A stretch of 64,000 nucleotides of DNA. It comes from Burkholderia sp. HI2500 (lineage in GTDB: Bacteria; Pseudomonadota; Gammaproteobacteria; Burkholderiales; Burkholderiaceae). The notes below the pieces were generated by a model. It had not been told where the DNA came from. It was given only the letters and a program-made list of their open reading frames with translations, and did not search any database. Made by a program: the position numbers and the translations under genes. The number at the start of each line of letters is the position of its first letter. Position 1 is the first letter of the stretch. Where the stretch lies: contig NZ_NKFL01000006.1 in NCBI RefSeq assembly GCF_002223055.1, positions 2,914,001-2,978,000 on the forward strand. Direction: 5' to 3'. Shown in pieces: positions 53,433 through 63,986 of the stretch.

Positions 53433-55415
53433 TTATTTCACCGACAGCTTCCGCCACAGTGTCGTCTTGCTGATGCCGAGCATCGCGCACGCGCGGTCGC
53501 GGTCGCCGCCGCATGCGTCGAGCACCGCGCGGATCTCGTCGGCTTCCGCGCGACGGCGGCGCGCGTGCAGTGTCTGCGCGTCGTCGCTGTCGGCCGCATC
53601 GGGTGGTGCTGCGAACAGCTCGGGTGCGATCGCCTGCAGCGCGTCGGGATCGAGCGCGCCGCACGCGGCGGCCGGATCGCTTTCATCGGCTTCCTCGGCC
53701 AGTTCCACCGCGATCCGCTCGATCACGTTCTGCAGTTCGCGCACGTTGCCGGGCCACCGGTAGCGTACGAGCGCAGCCTGCGTTACGCCGAGCACGCGTG
53801 TGGCATCGGCGGCGTCGCGCAGACGTTCGGCGAGGCGCGGTTCGCGTCGTGCAGCCTGCACGAGCAGCGTGGCCGCGAGTGCGGGGATGTCGGCGGCGCG
53901 CTCGCGCAGCGGCGGCAGGCCGACATTCAGGATGTTGAGCCGGTAATAGAGATCCGCGCGGAACGTGCCGGCCTCGACGGCCGCGAGCAGCGGCCGGTGC
54001 GTCGCGGCGATCACGCGCACGTCGATGCGGATCGGCTCGGTCGAGCCGAGGCGGATCACCTCGCGCTCCTGCAGCACGCGCAAGAGCCGGCTCTGCAGCG
54101 ACGGCGGCATCTCGCCGATCTCGTCGAGAAACAGCGTGCCGCGGTGCGCGGCTTCGAACAGGCCGGTCTTGCCGCCGCGCCGCGCACCGGTGAACGCGCC
54201 TTCCTCATAGCCGAACAGCTCGCTCTCGAGCAGCGCTTCCGGAAACGCGCCGCAGTTGACCGCGACGAACGGGTAGCTGCGCCGCGCGGACAGCGCGTGC
54301 AGGCTTTGCGCGATCATTTCCTTGCCGGTGCCGCTTTCGCCGAGCACGAGCACGGTCGCGTCGGATTTCGCGTAACGGCGCACGAGATCGCGCACGCGCG
54401 CCATCGGCGCCGATGCGCCGACCACGTCGTCGAGCGCATAGCGCGCGGCGAACTGCTGCATGGTGGGCTGCGAGCGCAGCGCGCGGTCGAGCCGTTCGAC
54501 CGCGCGCGATTCCTGGAACGTCAGCACGCTGCCCGACGTGACGCCGCGATCGACGAGCGGCCCGCGATGCACGACGTAGCGCACGCCGCGCACGGTCGCG
54601 AGCGCGTCACCGTCCTCGCCGCGCAGCGTGCGCAGCTCGGGCCGCAGGTCGACGAGCGCGCGGCCGACGGCCGCCGCGGGTTCGACCCCGAGCGCCGACG
54701 CGAGCCGCTCGTTGATCGCTTCCACACGGCCGCGCGCGTCGAGCGCGACCACGCCGTCGCGCAGATGCTGGAGCAGGTTGTCGAGCCGCTGGCGGCGGAA
54801 CGCCTCGGCATGTGTCGCATACGCGACTTCGAGTGCCGTATCGACGGCCTTGCGTACCGATGCGTGCGAATACAGGAACACCGCGCCCATGCCGGCGCTG
54901 GCCGCGAGATCGGTGACGAGGCCGGGGCCGACGATCGTCTCGATGCCGCGGTCGTGCAGGTCGTGCACGCAGGCTTCCGCTTCCTGCGCGGACTGATATG
55001 ACGCAAACTGCACGTCGAGGCCGTACGCGGCGACGAAGCGGCGCACTTCGGGCGGCGTTTCCCCGGCGCTGACGAGCGCGATCCGCGACGCGTCGCGCCG
55101 GGCGCGTGCCAGCGCCTGCATCACGTCGAAACCGGTCGGCGACACGACCACCACCGGCACCTGCGCACGCGTCTTCAGGAACCCGCCGTTCGAGCCGGCC
55201 GCGACGATCACGTCGGGCCGCGCGGTGCCGGCCTCGGCGATCGCGCTGAGCGCGTCCTCATAGGCGCGCGTCACGATGCGCACGTCGGCGCGTTCGTCGA
55301 ATTCGCCGGCGATCTCGCGAAACAGATCGCGCAGGCGGCTGATGCCCATCGCCCAGATGCGCGGGCGCGCCGCGCGATCGGCCGGGCCGACGGGCTTGGT
55401 CGAGGAGAGGTCCAT
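53433..55415 (-). CDS. prpR: Propionate catabolism activator PrpR
   Basis: A 660-residue sigma-54 activator. The N-terminal PrpR_N domain (about 1-200) senses 2-methylcitrate; a PAS domain follows ([20 protein letters not shown]). The AAA+ domain has GESGTGKE, the sigma-54 loop [17 protein letters not shown] and [10 protein letters not shown]. The Fis-type helix-turn-helix ends the protein ([19 protein letters not shown]). It is divergent from prpB; the -24/-12 element at 55540 and AT-rich dyad at 55438 are its expected targets. Confidence 0.97.
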   Translation of the reverse strand: MDLSSTKPVGPADRAARPRIWAMGISRLRDLFREIAGEFDERADVRIVTRAYEDALSAIAEAGTARPDVIVAAGSNGGFLKTRAQVPVVVVSPTGFDVMQALARARRDASRIALVSAGETPPEVRRFVAAYGLDVQFASYQSAQEAEACVHDLHDRGIETIVGPGLVTDLAASAGMGAVFLYSHASVRKAVDTALEVAYATHAEAFRRQRLDNLLQHLRDGVVALDARGRVEAINERLASALGVEPAAAVGRALVDLRPELRTLRGEDGDALATVRGVRYVVHRGPLVDRGVTSGSVLTFQESRAVERLDRALRSQPTMQQFAARYALDDVVGASAPMARVRDLVRRYAKSDATVLVLGESGTGKEMIAQSLHALSARRSYPFVAVNCGAFPEALLESELFGYEEGAFTGARRGGKTGLFEAAHRGTLFLDEIGEMPPSLQSRLLRVLQEREVIRLGSTEPIRIDVRVIAATHRPLLAAVEAGTFRADLYYRLNILNVGLPPLRERAADIPALAATLLVQAARREPRLAERLRDAADATRVLGVTQAALVRYRWPGNVRELQNVIERIAVELAEEADESDPAAACGALDPDALQAIAPELFAAPPDAADSDDAQTLHARRRRAEADEIRAVLDACGGDRDRACAMLGISKTTLWRKLSVK

Positions 55416-55437
55416 GGCGGTCGATTATGCGCGCGCG

Positions 55438-55460
55438 ATTTCATTTTTGAAACATGAAAT
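55438..55460. promoter_or_regulatory. Likely PrpR enhancer site
   Basis: ATTTCAT (55438-55444) and ATGAAAT (55454-55460) form a perfect inverted repeat around TTTTGAAAC, 80 bp upstream of the sigma-54 element and 23 bp before the prpR start. Confidence 0.65.
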
Positions 55461-55539
55461 TGCTGAATTGAAATCGCCGGGCACTTCGACGCCCGTGCCG
55501 GTTGCTTAAGAATCAGTGGGTTAGCGACGTGGCGCGAGC

Positions 55540-55555
55540 TGGCCCGGTCCTTGCT
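55540..55555 (+). promoter_or_regulatory. Sigma-54 (-24/-12) promoter of prpB
   Basis: TGGCCCGGTCCTTGCT: GG and GC separated by exactly 10 bp, with a TTGC -12 block. It lies 31 bp before the prpB ATG. Confidence 0.88.
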
Positions 55556-55585
55556 GTTGATGGTCGTTCCTTCAGGAGGCCGTTC

Positions 55586-56479
55586 ATGAGCAATACGCAT
55601 CTTCAGAGCGCCGGCGCGAAATTCCGCGCGGCAGTCGCGGCGGAGCAGCCGCTGCAGGTGGTCGGCGCGATCACCGCCTACGCAGCCAAGATGGCGCAGG
55701 CCGTCGGCTTCAAGGCCGTGTACCTGTCGGGTGGCGGCGTCGCCGCGAACTCGCTCGGGATCCCCGACCTCGGCATCAGCACGATGGAAGACGTGCTGAT
55801 CGACGCGAACCGGATCACCAACGCGACCGACCTGCCGCTGCTGGTCGACATCGATACCGGCTGGGGCGGCGCGTTCAACATCGCGCGCACCGTGCGCTCG
55901 TTCATCAAGGCCGGCGTCGCGGCCGTGCACCTGGAAGACCAGGTCGGCCAGAAGCGCTGCGGCCACCGTCCGGGCAAGGAAGTCGTGCCGATCGAGGAAA
56001 TGGTCGATCGCGTCAAGGCGGCGGTCGATGCGCGCACCGACGACCAGTTCGTGATCATGGCGCGCACCGACGCCGCCGCCGCCGAAGGGATCGACTCGGC
56101 GATCGAGCGCGCGGTGGCCTATGTCGAAGCCGGCGCGGACATGATTTTCCCGGAAGCGATGAAGACGCTCGACGACTACCGCCGCTTCAAGGCCGCCGTG
56201 AAGGTGCCGATCCTCGCGAACCTGACCGAATTCGGCTCGACGCCGCTGTTCACGGTCGACGAGCTGCGCGAGGCGAACGTCGATATCGCGCTGTACTGCT
56301 GCGGCGCGTATCGCGCGATGAACAAGGCCGCGCTGAACTTCTACGAGACGGTGCGCCGCGACGGTACGCAGAAGGAAGCCGTGCAGACGATGCAGACGCG
56401 TGCCGAGCTGTACGACTTCCTCGGTTATCACGAATACGAGCGCAAGCTCGACGAGCTGTTCGCGCAGGGCAAGAAGTAA
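55586..56479 (+). CDS. prpB: 2-methylisocitrate lyase
   Basis: A 297-residue enzyme of the isocitrate lyase/PEP mutase superfamily. It cleaves 2-methylisocitrate to pyruvate and succinate, the last step of the methylcitrate cycle. Motifs: [48 protein letters not shown] with the Mg site, and the signature [17 protein letters not shown] precedes the ATG. First gene of the operon. Confidence 0.97.
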   Translation: MSNTHLQSAGAKFRAAVAAEQPLQVVGAITAYAAKMAQAVGFKAVYLSGGGVAANSLGIPDLGISTMEDVLIDANRITNATDLPLLVDIDTGWGGAFNIARTVRSFIKAGVAAVHLEDQVGQKRCGHRPGKEVVPIEEMVDRVKAAVDARTDDQFVIMARTDAAAAEGIDSAIERAVAYVEAGADMIFPEAMKTLDDYRRFKAAVKVPILANLTEFGSTPLFTVDELREANVDIALYCCGAYRAMNKAALNFYETVRRDGTQKEAVQTMQTRAELYDFLGYHEYERKLDELFAQGKK

Positions 56480-56516
56480 CGCGCCCGCGCGCCGGGACGC
56501 GATTCCGGAGAGCGTT

Positions 56517-56710
56517 GCATGGGGCTGGATCAGGTGCTGAAGCGCCGAATCCGGCCGACAGCTTTGCATCGGTCGGGCCTTGTGCCGTGGCGCCGGTTCA
56601 ACCGACAGCCTTGCATGGGGCCGCACCAGGCGCTAAAGCGCCAAGTCCGGCCGACCGCGAAGCATGGGGCCGGACTAAGCGCTGAAGCGCCAAGTCCGGC
56701 CGACAGCCAA
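56517..56710 (+). repeat. Four 49-bp hairpin repeats between prpB and prpC
   Basis: Four tandem units starting at 56517, 56566, 56613 and 56662, each GCATGGGGC...GCGCTGAAGCGCC..GTCCGGCCGACAGC-like. Units 1, 3 and 4 are close; unit 2 is diverged. Each can fold: GGCGCT/AGCGCC in unit 3, and CCGGACT/AAGTCCGG around GCGCT..AGCGC in unit 4. Confidence 0.8.
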
Positions 56711-56739
56711 TATCCCGATACACATTGGAGAGCAGAAAC

Positions 56740-57912
56740 ATGAGCGAGACGAAAGACGCAGCAGCACCGGCCGCCGCAGGCGCATTCAAGCCGAAGAAGT
56801 CGGTGGCGCTGTCGGGCGTGACGGCCGGCAACACGGCGCTGTGCACGGTCGGCAAGACCGGCAACGACCTGCACTATCGCGGCTACGACATTCTCGACGT
56901 CGCCGAGTCGTGCGAATTCGAGGAAATCGCGCACCTGCTCGTGCACGGCACGCTGCCGAACCTGACCGAACTGGCTGCGTACAAGACCAAGCTGCGCGCG
57001 CTGCGCGGCCTGCCGAGCGCGCTGAAGGCCGCGCTCGAGCAGATCCCGGCGTCCGCGCACCCGATGGATGTGATGCGCACGGGCGTGTCGGTGCTCGGCA
57101 CCGTGCTGCCGGAGAAGGACGACCACAACCTGCCGGGCGCGCGCGACATCGCCGACCGCCTGATGGCGTCGCTCGGCTCGATGCTGCTGTACTGGTATCA
57201 CTTCTCGCACAACGGCAAGCGCATCGAGACGGAAACCGACGACGACTCGATCGGCGGCCACTTCCTGCACCTGCTGCACGGCAAGACGCCGTCGAAGTCG
57301 TGGGTCGAGGCGATGCACACGTCGCTGATCCTGTACGCAGAGCACGAATTCAACGCGTCGACGTTCACCGGCCGCGTGATCGCGGGCACGGGCTCGGACA
57401 TCTATTCGGCGATCACCGGCGCGATCGGCGCGCTGCGCGGCCCGAAGCATGGCGGCGCGAACGAAGTCGCGTACGAGATCCAGAGCCGCTACAGCTCGCC
57501 GGACGATGCGGAAGCCGACATCCGCCGCCGCGTCGAGAACAAGGAAGTCGTGATCGGCTTCGGCCACCCGGTCTACACGATCTCCGATCCGCGCAACAAG
57601 GTGATCAAGGGCGTCGCGCACAAGCTGTCGAAGGAAGCGGGCGACCTCAAGCTGTACAACATCGCCGAGCGCCTCGAATCGGTGATGTGGGAAGCGAAGA
57701 AGATGTTCCCGAACCTCGACTGGTTCAGCGCGGTGTCGTATCACATGATGGGCGTGCCGACCGCGATGTTCACGCCGCTGTTCGTGATCTCGCGCACGTC
57801 CGGCTGGAGCGCGCACATCATCGAGCAGCGCATCGACAACAAGATCATCCGCCCGAGCGCGAACTACACCGGTCCGGAAGACCTGCAGTTCGTGCCGATC
57901 GAAAAGCGCTGA
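56740..57912 (+). CDS. prpC: 2-methylcitrate synthase
   Basis: A 390-residue citrate-synthase family enzyme that condenses propionyl-CoA with oxaloacetate. Motifs: [62 protein letters not shown] with catalytic His, and [14 protein letters not shown] at the end. TTGGAGAG precedes the ATG at 56740. It is 260 bp after prpB, the gap being filled by hairpin repeats. Confidence 0.97.
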   Translation: MSETKDAAAPAAAGAFKPKKSVALSGVTAGNTALCTVGKTGNDLHYRGYDILDVAESCEFEEIAHLLVHGTLPNLTELAAYKTKLRALRGLPSALKAALEQIPASAHPMDVMRTGVSVLGTVLPEKDDHNLPGARDIADRLMASLGSMLLYWYHFSHNGKRIETETDDDSIGGHFLHLLHGKTPSKSWVEAMHTSLILYAEHEFNASTFTGRVIAGTGSDIYSAITGAIGALRGPKHGGANEVAYEIQSRYSSPDDAEADIRRRVENKEVVIGFGHPVYTISDPRNKVIKGVAHKLSKEAGDLKLYNIAERLESVMWEAKKMFPNLDWFSAVSYHMMGVPTAMFTPLFVISRTSGWSAHIIEQRIDNKIIRPSANYTGPEDLQFVPIEKR

Positions 57913-57990
57913 CATGCCCACCGTGCACGCCGGCCGCCCGCGTGACGGGGGCGGGCGTGCGCCGGACGCCATACCCGAGTTCCCCACACC

Positions 57991-60585
57991 ATGAATACCG
58001 CCAACCGCAAACCCCTGCCCGGCACGTCGCTGGACTATTTCGACGCGCGTGCCGCGGTCGAAGCGATCGCGCCCGGCGCCTACGACACGCTGCCGTACAC
58101 GTCGCGCGTGCTCGCCGAAAACCTCGTGCGCCGCTGCGATCCGGCGATCCTTGCCGATTCGCTGAAGCAGATCATCGAGCGCAAGCGCGAACGTGATTTC
58201 CCGTGGTTCCCGGCGCGCGTCGTGTGCCACGACATCCTCGGGCAGACCGCGCTCGTCGATCTCGCCGGCCTGCGCGACGCGATCGCCGACGGCGGCGGCG
58301 ACCCGGCCAAGGTGAACCCGGTCGTGCCCGTGCAGCTGATCGTCGACCACTCGCTCGCCGTCGAATGCGGCGGCTTCGATCCGGATGCGTTCGCGAAGAA
58401 CCGCGCGATCGAGGATCGCCGCAACGAGGATCGCTTCCACTTCATCGAGTGGACCAAGAAGGCGTTCGAGAACGTCGACGTGATCCCGCCGGGCAACGGC
58501 ATCATGCACCAGATCAACCTCGAGAAGATGTCGCCGGTGATCCAGGCGCAAGACGGCGTCGCGTATCCGGACACCTGCGTCGGCACCGACAGCCACACGC
58601 CGCACGTCGACGCGCTCGGCGTGATCGCGATCGGCGTCGGCGGCCTCGAAGCGGAGAACGTGATGCTCGGCCGCGCATCGTGGATGCGCCTGCCGGACAT
58701 CGTCGGCGTCGAGCTGACCGGCAAGCGCCAGCCCGGCATCACCGCGACCGACGTCGTGCTCGCGCTGACCGAGTTCCTGCGCAAGGAAAAGGTGGTCGGC
58801 GCGTACCTGGAGTTCCGCGGTGAAGGCGCGGCGAGCCTCACGCTCGGCGATCGCGCGACGATCTCGAACATGGCGCCCGAATACGGCGCGACGGCCGCGA
58901 TGTTCTTCATCGACGGCCAGACGACCGACTACCTGCGCCTCACCGGCCGCAGCGACGAGCAGGTGAAGCTCGTCGAGACCTACGCGAAGGCGGCCGGCCT
59001 GTGGGCCGATACGCTGAACGATGCGCAATACGAGCGCACGCTGACGTTCGACCTGTCGAGCGTCGTGCGCAACATGGCCGGCCCGTCGAACCCGCACAAG
59101 CGGCTGCCGACGTCCGATCTCGCCGCGCGCGGGATCGCCGGCCAGTGGGAAGAGAAGGCGGGCGAGATGCCCGACGGCGCGGTGATCATCGCCGCGATCA
59201 CGAGCTGCACGAACACCAGCAACCCGCGCAACGTGATCGCGGCGGCCTTGCTCGCACGCAACGCGAATGCGCGCGGCCTCACGCGCAAGCCGTGGGTGAA
59301 GAGCTCGCTCGCGCCCGGCTCGAAGGCGGTCGAGCTGTACCTGGAAGAAGCGAACCTGCTGCCCGAACTCGAGAAGCTCGGCTTCGGCATCGTCGCGTTC
59401 GCGTGCACGACCTGCAACGGGATGTCGGGCGCGCTCGACCCGAAGATCCAGCAGGAGATCGTCGATCGCGACCTGTACGCGACGGCCGTGCTGTCCGGCA
59501 ACCGCAACTTCGACGGCCGCATCCATCCGTATGCGAAGCAGGCGTTCCTCGCATCGCCGCCGCTGGTGGTCGCGTATGCGATCGCCGGCACGATCCGCTT
59601 CGACATCGAGAAGGACGTGCTCGGCCACGACCAGGACGGCCAGCCCGTCACGCTGAAGGACATCTGGCCGACCGACGAGGAGATCGATGCGATCGTCGCG
59701 TCGAGCGTGAAGCCCGAGCAGTTCCGCAAGGTTTACGAACCGATGTTCGCGCGTAGCGCCGATGCGGGCGAGCGCGCGGCACCGCTGTACGAGTGGCGCG
59801 CGCAGAGCACGTACATCCGCCGTCCGCCGTACTGGGAAGGCGCGCTGGCCGGCGAGCGCACGCTGCAAGGCATGCGCCCGCTCGCGGTGCTCGGCGACAA
59901 CATCACGACCGACCACCTGTCGCCGTCGAACGCGATCCTGCTGGACAGCGCGGCCGGCGAATACCTCGCGAAGATGGGCCTGCCGGAAGAAGACTTCAAC
60001 TCGTACGCGACGCACCGGGGCGACCACCTGACCGCGCAGCGCGCGACCTTCGCGAACCCGACGCTGATCAACGAGATGGCGATCGTCGACGGCGCGGTGA
60101 AGAAGGGCTCGCTCGCGCGCGTCGAGCCGGAAGGCAAGGTCATGCGGATGTGGGAGGCGATCGAGACGTACATGAAACGCAAGCAGCCGCTGATCGTGAT
60201 CGCCGGCGCCGACTACGGCCAGGGCTCGTCGCGCGACTGGGCGGCGAAGGGCGTGCGGCTCGCGGGCGTCGAGGCGATTGCCGCCGAAGGCTTCGAGCGG
60301 ATCCACCGCACGAACCTGATCGGCATGGGCGTGCTGCCGCTCGAGTTCAAGCCGGGCACGAACCGGACGACGCTCGGCATCGACGGCACCGAGACCTTCG
60401 ACGTGATCGGCGAGCGCACGCCGCGCGCCGACCTGACGCTCGTGATTCATCGCAGGAACGGCGAGCGCGTCGAGGTGCCGATGACGTGCCGGCTCGATAC
60501 GGCCGAGGAAGTGTCGATCTACGAAGCGGGCGGCGTGCTGCAGCGCTTCGCGCAGGACTTCCTCGAATCGTCGCAGGCGGCTTGA
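57991..60585 (+). CDS. acnD: Fe/S-dependent 2-methylcitrate dehydratase AcnD
   Basis: An 864-residue aconitase-family enzyme. Cluster cysteines are in TSCTNTSNPRN and CTTCNGMSG; QGSSRDWAAKG and NLIGMGVLPLEF form the C-terminal swivel domain. With PrpF it converts 2-methylcitrate to 2-methylaconitate, replacing PrpD. It lies 78 bp after prpC; a GC hairpin (CGCCCGC/GCGGGCG, 57935-57957) lies between. Confidence 0.97.
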   Translation: MNTANRKPLPGTSLDYFDARAAVEAIAPGAYDTLPYTSRVLAENLVRRCDPAILADSLKQIIERKRERDFPWFPARVVCHDILGQTALVDLAGLRDAIADGGGDPAKVNPVVPVQLIVDHSLAVECGGFDPDAFAKNRAIEDRRNEDRFHFIEWTKKAFENVDVIPPGNGIMHQINLEKMSPVIQAQDGVAYPDTCVGTDSHTPHVDALGVIAIGVGGLEAENVMLGRASWMRLPDIVGVELTGKRQPGITATDVVLALTEFLRKEKVVGAYLEFRGEGAASLTLGDRATISNMAPEYGATAAMFFIDGQTTDYLRLTGRSDEQVKLVETYAKAAGLWADTLNDAQYERTLTFDLSSVVRNMAGPSNPHKRLPTSDLAARGIAGQWEEKAGEMPDGAVIIAAITSCTNTSNPRNVIAAALLARNANARGLTRKPWVKSSLAPGSKAVELYLEEANLLPELEKLGFGIVAFACTTCNGMSGALDPKIQQEIVDRDLYATAVLSGNRNFDGRIHPYAKQAFLASPPLVVAYAIAGTIRFDIEKDVLGHDQDGQPVTLKDIWPTDEEIDAIVASSVKPEQFRKVYEPMFARSADAGERAAPLYEWRAQSTYIRRPPYWEGALAGERTLQGMRPLAVLGDNITTDHLSPSNAILLDSAAGEYLAKMGLPEEDFNSYATHRGDHLTAQRATFANPTLINEMAIVDGAVKKGSLARVEPEGKVMRMWEAIETYMKRKQPLIVIAGADYGQGSSRDWAAKGVRLAGVEAIAAEGFERIHRTNLIGMGVLPLEFKPGTNRTTLGIDGTETFDVIGERTPRADLTLVIHRRNGERVEVPMTCRLDTAEEVSIYEAGGVLQRFAQDFLESSQAA

Positions 60586-60611
60586 TCGCGTCACACAGGG
60601 ATAACGCACAC

Positions 60612-61802
60612 ATGGCTCACACTCTTCAAATCAGGATTCCCGCGACCTACATGCGCGGCGGCACCAGCAAGGGCGTGTTCTTCCGGCTGCAGGACCTGCC
60701 GGACGCCGCGCAGGCGCCGGGCGCCGCGCGCGACGCGCTGCTGCTGCGCGTGATCGGCAGCCCCGATCCGTACGGCAAGCAGATCGACGGGATGGGCGGC
60801 GCGACGTCGTCCACCAGCAAGACGGTGATCGTGTCGAAGAGCACGCGGCCCGGCCACGACGTCGACTACCTGTTCGGCCAGGTGTCGATCGACAAGGCGT
60901 TCGTCGACTGGACCGGCAACTGCGGCAACCTGTCGGCGGCGGTCGGCCCGTTCGCGATCAGCGGCGGGCTCGTCGATCCGTCGCGCGTGCCGCGCGACGG
61001 CGTCGCGACCGTGCGGATCTGGCAGGCGAACATCGGCAAGACGATCGTCGCGCATGTGCCGGTGACGAACGGCGCGGTGCAGGAGACGGGCGATTTCGAG
61101 CTGGACGGCGTCACGTTCCCGGCGGCCGAAGTGCAGCTCGAATTCATGGACCCGGCCGCCGAGGAAGAAGGCGCGGGCGGGTCGATGTTCCCGACCGGCA
61201 ACCTCGTCGACGATCTCGCGGTGCCGGGCGTCGGCACGCTGAAGGCGACGATGATCAACGCGGGCATTCCGACGATCTTCGTCGAAGCGGAAGCGATCGG
61301 CTATACGGGCACCGAGCTGCAGGACGCGATCAACGGCGATGCGAAGGCGCTCGAGAAGTTCGAGACGATTCGTGCGCACGGCGCGCTGCGCATGGGCCTG
61401 ATCGACACGCTCGATGAAATCGCGACGCGGCAGCACACGCCGAAGATCGCGTTCGTCGCGAAGCCGGCCGACTACGTCGCCTCGAGCGGCAAGCGCGTGA
61501 ACGCGGGTGACGTCGACCTGCTGGTGCGCGCGATGTCGATGGGCAAGCTGCACCACGCGATGATGGGCACGGCGGCGGTCGCGATCGGCACGGCCGCGGC
61601 GATCCCCGGCACGCTCGTCAACCTGGCGGCGGGCGGCGGCGAACGCAACGCGGTGCGCTTCGGGCATCCGTCGGGCACGCTGCGCGTCGGCGCGGAAGCG
61701 CAGCGCGAGAACGGCGAGTGGACCGTCACCAAGGCGATCATGAGCCGCAGTGCGCGCGTGTTGATGGAGGGCTGGGTGAGGGTGCCGGGCGACGCGTTCT
61801 GA
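60612..61802 (+). CDS. prpF: 2-methylaconitate cis-trans isomerase PrpF
   Basis: A 396-residue PrpF. N-terminus IPATYMRGGTSKGVFFRLQDLP; also DGMGGATSSTSK, GNCGNLSAAVGPFAI and RFGHPSGTLRV. It isomerises the 2-methylaconitate made by AcnD so that aconitase can finish the cycle; the fold is related to DapF. It is 26 bp after acnD and is the last gene before a terminator. No prpD or prpE is in the window. Confidence 0.97.
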   Translation: MAHTLQIRIPATYMRGGTSKGVFFRLQDLPDAAQAPGAARDALLLRVIGSPDPYGKQIDGMGGATSSTSKTVIVSKSTRPGHDVDYLFGQVSIDKAFVDWTGNCGNLSAAVGPFAISGGLVDPSRVPRDGVATVRIWQANIGKTIVAHVPVTNGAVQETGDFELDGVTFPAAEVQLEFMDPAAEEEGAGGSMFPTGNLVDDLAVPGVGTLKATMINAGIPTIFVEAEAIGYTGTELQDAINGDAKALEKFETIRAHGALRMGLIDTLDEIATRQHTPKIAFVAKPADYVASSGKRVNAGDVDLLVRAMSMGKLHHAMMGTAAVAIGTAAAIPGTLVNLAAGGGERNAVRFGHPSGTLRVGAEAQRENGEWTVTKAIMSRSARVLMEGWVRVPGDAF

Positions 61803-61827
61803 GCGTAGCCGGTTGAGCGGTACGGAT

Positions 61828-61854
61828 GCGGGCGGCTTCGGCCGCCCGCGTCGT
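61828..61854 (+). terminator. Intrinsic terminator of prp operon
   Basis: A 9-bp GC stem (61828-61836 with 61841-61849) capped by a TTCG tetraloop and followed by GTCGTTTT. Confidence 0.9.
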
Positions 61855-61859
61855 TTTCA

Positions 61860-62798
61860 TCATCCGTGCAGGAACCGGCGCAGTGCATCGTGGCTGAGGC
61901 GGCGCGCCGTTTCGGACACGCGCGCGCCGGGCACGATGTCGAAACCGTGCACGCCGCCGGGGAGCACGTGCAGTTCGGTCGGCACGCCCGCGCGAAGCAG
62001 GCGCTGCGCGTAGTCGAGATTTTCGTCGAGGAACAGGTCGAGCGAGCCGACCGACAGGAACGCGGGCGGCAGGCCGTCGAGCCGCGTGGCGCGTGCGGCG
62101 GCGGCGTACGGCGACACGCCGTCGACGCCCGGCGCGTGACCGAGCAACGCGCTCCAGCCGAACCGGTTGTTGGCCGCATGCCAGACGAACTCGCCGGCAT
62201 GCGGATGCGACGCACGCGTGCAGGTGCGATCGTCGAGCATCGGATAGATCAGGTGCTGGAACGCGAGCCGGTATTCGCCGCGGTCGCGTGCCAGCAGCGC
62301 CAGCGCGGCGGCGAGCCCGCCGCCCGCGCTTTCGCCTGCCACGCCGATCCGCGCCGCGTCGATGCCGAGTGCATCGGCGTGGCGGAAGACCCACGCGAGC
62401 GCGGCGTAGCAGTCCTCGATCGCGCCGGGAAACACGGTTTCCGGCGCGAGGCGGTAGTCGATCGAGATCAGCGCGCAGCCGAGCTGCGTCACGAGCGACC
62501 GGTGCACCGCCTCGAGATCCTTCGCCGCGCCGCGCACGTAGCCGCCGCCGTGCATGTGGACGATCGCCGGGAGCGGGCGTGCGCCGGCCTCGGGCAGATA
62601 GACGAGGACCGGGACGTCCGGCGCGCCGGCGGGGCCGGGCACCGCGCGGTGTTCGAGCGTGCTGCCGGCGAGGTCGGGCGGTGGCAGCGGCAGCACGCGT
62701 TCGCGCGACTGTGCGAGGTTGTCGGCGCTGAGCGTGACGGTCGGCCAGGCCGCGAGCAGCGGGCGGATTTCAGGATCGACGAGATGCAGGGTATCCAA
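61860..62798 (-). CDS. Alpha/beta hydrolase, hormone-sensitive-lipase type
   Basis: A 312-residue esterase of family IV. Oxyanion-hole motif HMHGGGYVRG, nucleophile GESAGGG, acid in LFLDENLDYA, and His in GGVHGFDIV. It hydrolyses short acyl esters. It is 33 bp downstream of the acyl-CoA dehydrogenase on the same strand and convergent with prpF. Confidence 0.93.
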   Translation of the reverse strand: MDTLHLVDPEIRPLLAAWPTVTLSADNLAQSRERVLPLPPPDLAGSTLEHRAVPGPAGAPDVPVLVYLPEAGARPLPAIVHMHGGGYVRGAAKDLEAVHRSLVTQLGCALISIDYRLAPETVFPGAIEDCYAALAWVFRHADALGIDAARIGVAGESAGGGLAAALALLARDRGEYRLAFQHLIYPMLDDRTCTRASHPHAGEFVWHAANNRFGWSALLGHAPGVDGVSPYAAAARATRLDGLPPAFLSVGSLDLFLDENLDYAQRLLRAGVPTELHVLPGGVHGFDIVPGARVSETARRLSHDALRRFLHG

Positions 62799-62831
62799 CG
62801 CATGGCTCCATCGTGACGGTGGGTCGCGCGA

Positions 62832-63986
62832 TCACAGCACGCTGCGCGCGACGACCCAACGGTGTACCTCGGTCGGGCCCTCGAAGATGCGCATCAACCG
62901 CGCTTCGCTGGCCATCTGCTGTAACGGCATTTCCTTCGTCATGCCCATCGCGCCGAGCGTCTGCATCGCGTGATCGATGACGCTCGATGCCATTTCGGTC
63001 GCGAACACCTTGACCATCGAGATCTGCGTGCGCGCGTCCTGCCCGGCATCCACGCGCGCGGCCGCTTCGTAGGTCATGAGGCGGCACGCGTGGATCTGCG
63101 TGAGTGCGTCGGCGACCCACCACTGGACAGCCTGGCGTTCCGCGAGCGGCACGCCGAAGGTCGTGCGCTGCTTCGCATGGTCGCACAGCATCGCCACCGC
63201 GCGCTCGGCGCGGCCGATGCACCAGGCGGCCATCTCCAGCCGCCGGTTCGCGAGCCGGGCCTGCATCGGCGCGAAACCGGCGCCTTCCCGGCCCAGCAGT
63301 TGCGCGGCGGGAAGGCGGCAGTTCTCCAGCACGATTTCATACGTGGACAGCCCGCCGATCATCGGGATCCGGCGTTCGATGACGAAGCCCGGCGTATCGC
63401 GGTCGACGATGAACGCCGACATGCCGCCGCGCTTGCCCTTGCTTCGATCGGTGAGCGCCATCACGATCGTCCAGTCGGCTTCGGTCGCATGGCTGATCCA
63501 GATCTTGCGGCCGTTCAGCACCCAGCTGTCGCCGTCGCGCACGGCCGTCGTGGACAACGCGCCCGGATCCGAGCCGGCGCCCGGCTCGGAGATCGCCATC
63601 GCGGCACGCGTGACGCCGCGTGCGTACGGATCGAGATAGCGCGCGCGCTGCGCGTCGTCGGCCACTTCGCACAGCATCCGCAGGTTCGGCGAGTCCGGCG
63701 GCAGGATGTACGGGGTCACGGTCGCGCCGATCGCTTCGTTCACGCCGACCATCGCGACGGCCGGCAGGTCGGCGCCGCCTGCCTCGAGCGGCGCGTCGAG
63801 CCCCCACAGGCCGAGCTGTCGCGAGCGCTCGTCGAGGTGCGCGCGCTCGTCGTCGAGCAGCCCGAAGCGCTGGCCGTCGGCCTCGCGCGCCATCACGGCC
63901 GCTTCGAGTGGAATCAGTTCGTCTTTCACGAAGCGTGCGACGAGGTCCCGGATCATCCGGTGGTCGAGTTCGAGGTCGAAATTCAT
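62832..63986 (-). CDS. Acyl-CoA dehydrogenase family protein
   Basis: A 384-residue flavoprotein of the acyl-CoA dehydrogenase superfamily: MAISEPGAGSDPGALSTTAV for FAD/substrate binding, WVLNGRKIWISHA, CDHAKQRTTFGVPL, and the end MRIFEGPTEVHRWVVARSVL with the usual catalytic-Glu region. Substrate length is not clear. It starts 14 bp inside the window edge and is complete; it probably forms an operon with the esterase. Confidence 0.93.
   Translation of the reverse strand: MNFDLELDHRMIRDLVARFVKDELIPLEAAVMAREADGQRFGLLDDERAHLDERSRQLGLWGLDAPLEAGGADLPAVAMVGVNEAIGATVTPYILPPDSPNLRMLCEVADDAQRARYLDPYARGVTRAAMAISEPGAGSDPGALSTTAVRDGDSWVLNGRKIWISHATEADWTIVMALTDRSKGKRGGMSAFIVDRDTPGFVIERRIPMIGGLSTYEIVLENCRLPAAQLLGREGAGFAPMQARLANRRLEMAAWCIGRAERAVAMLCDHAKQRTTFGVPLAERQAVQWWVADALTQIHACRLMTYEAAARVDAGQDARTQISMVKVFATEMASSVIDHAMQTLGAMGMTKEMPLQQMASEARLMRIFEGPTEVHRWVVARSVL

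Noticed and set aside
56530..60609. 1359-codon minus-strand ORF opposite prpC-acnD
   Set aside because: Antisense shadow of prpC and acnD; composition is Arg/His/Asp-rich with no domain.
61776..61798. Another iteron copy (GGTGAGGGTGCCGGGC) at the prpF end
   Set aside because: It lies in conserved prpF coding sequence, in the opposite orientation to the other gene-end copies, and breaks the CRGGR pattern.
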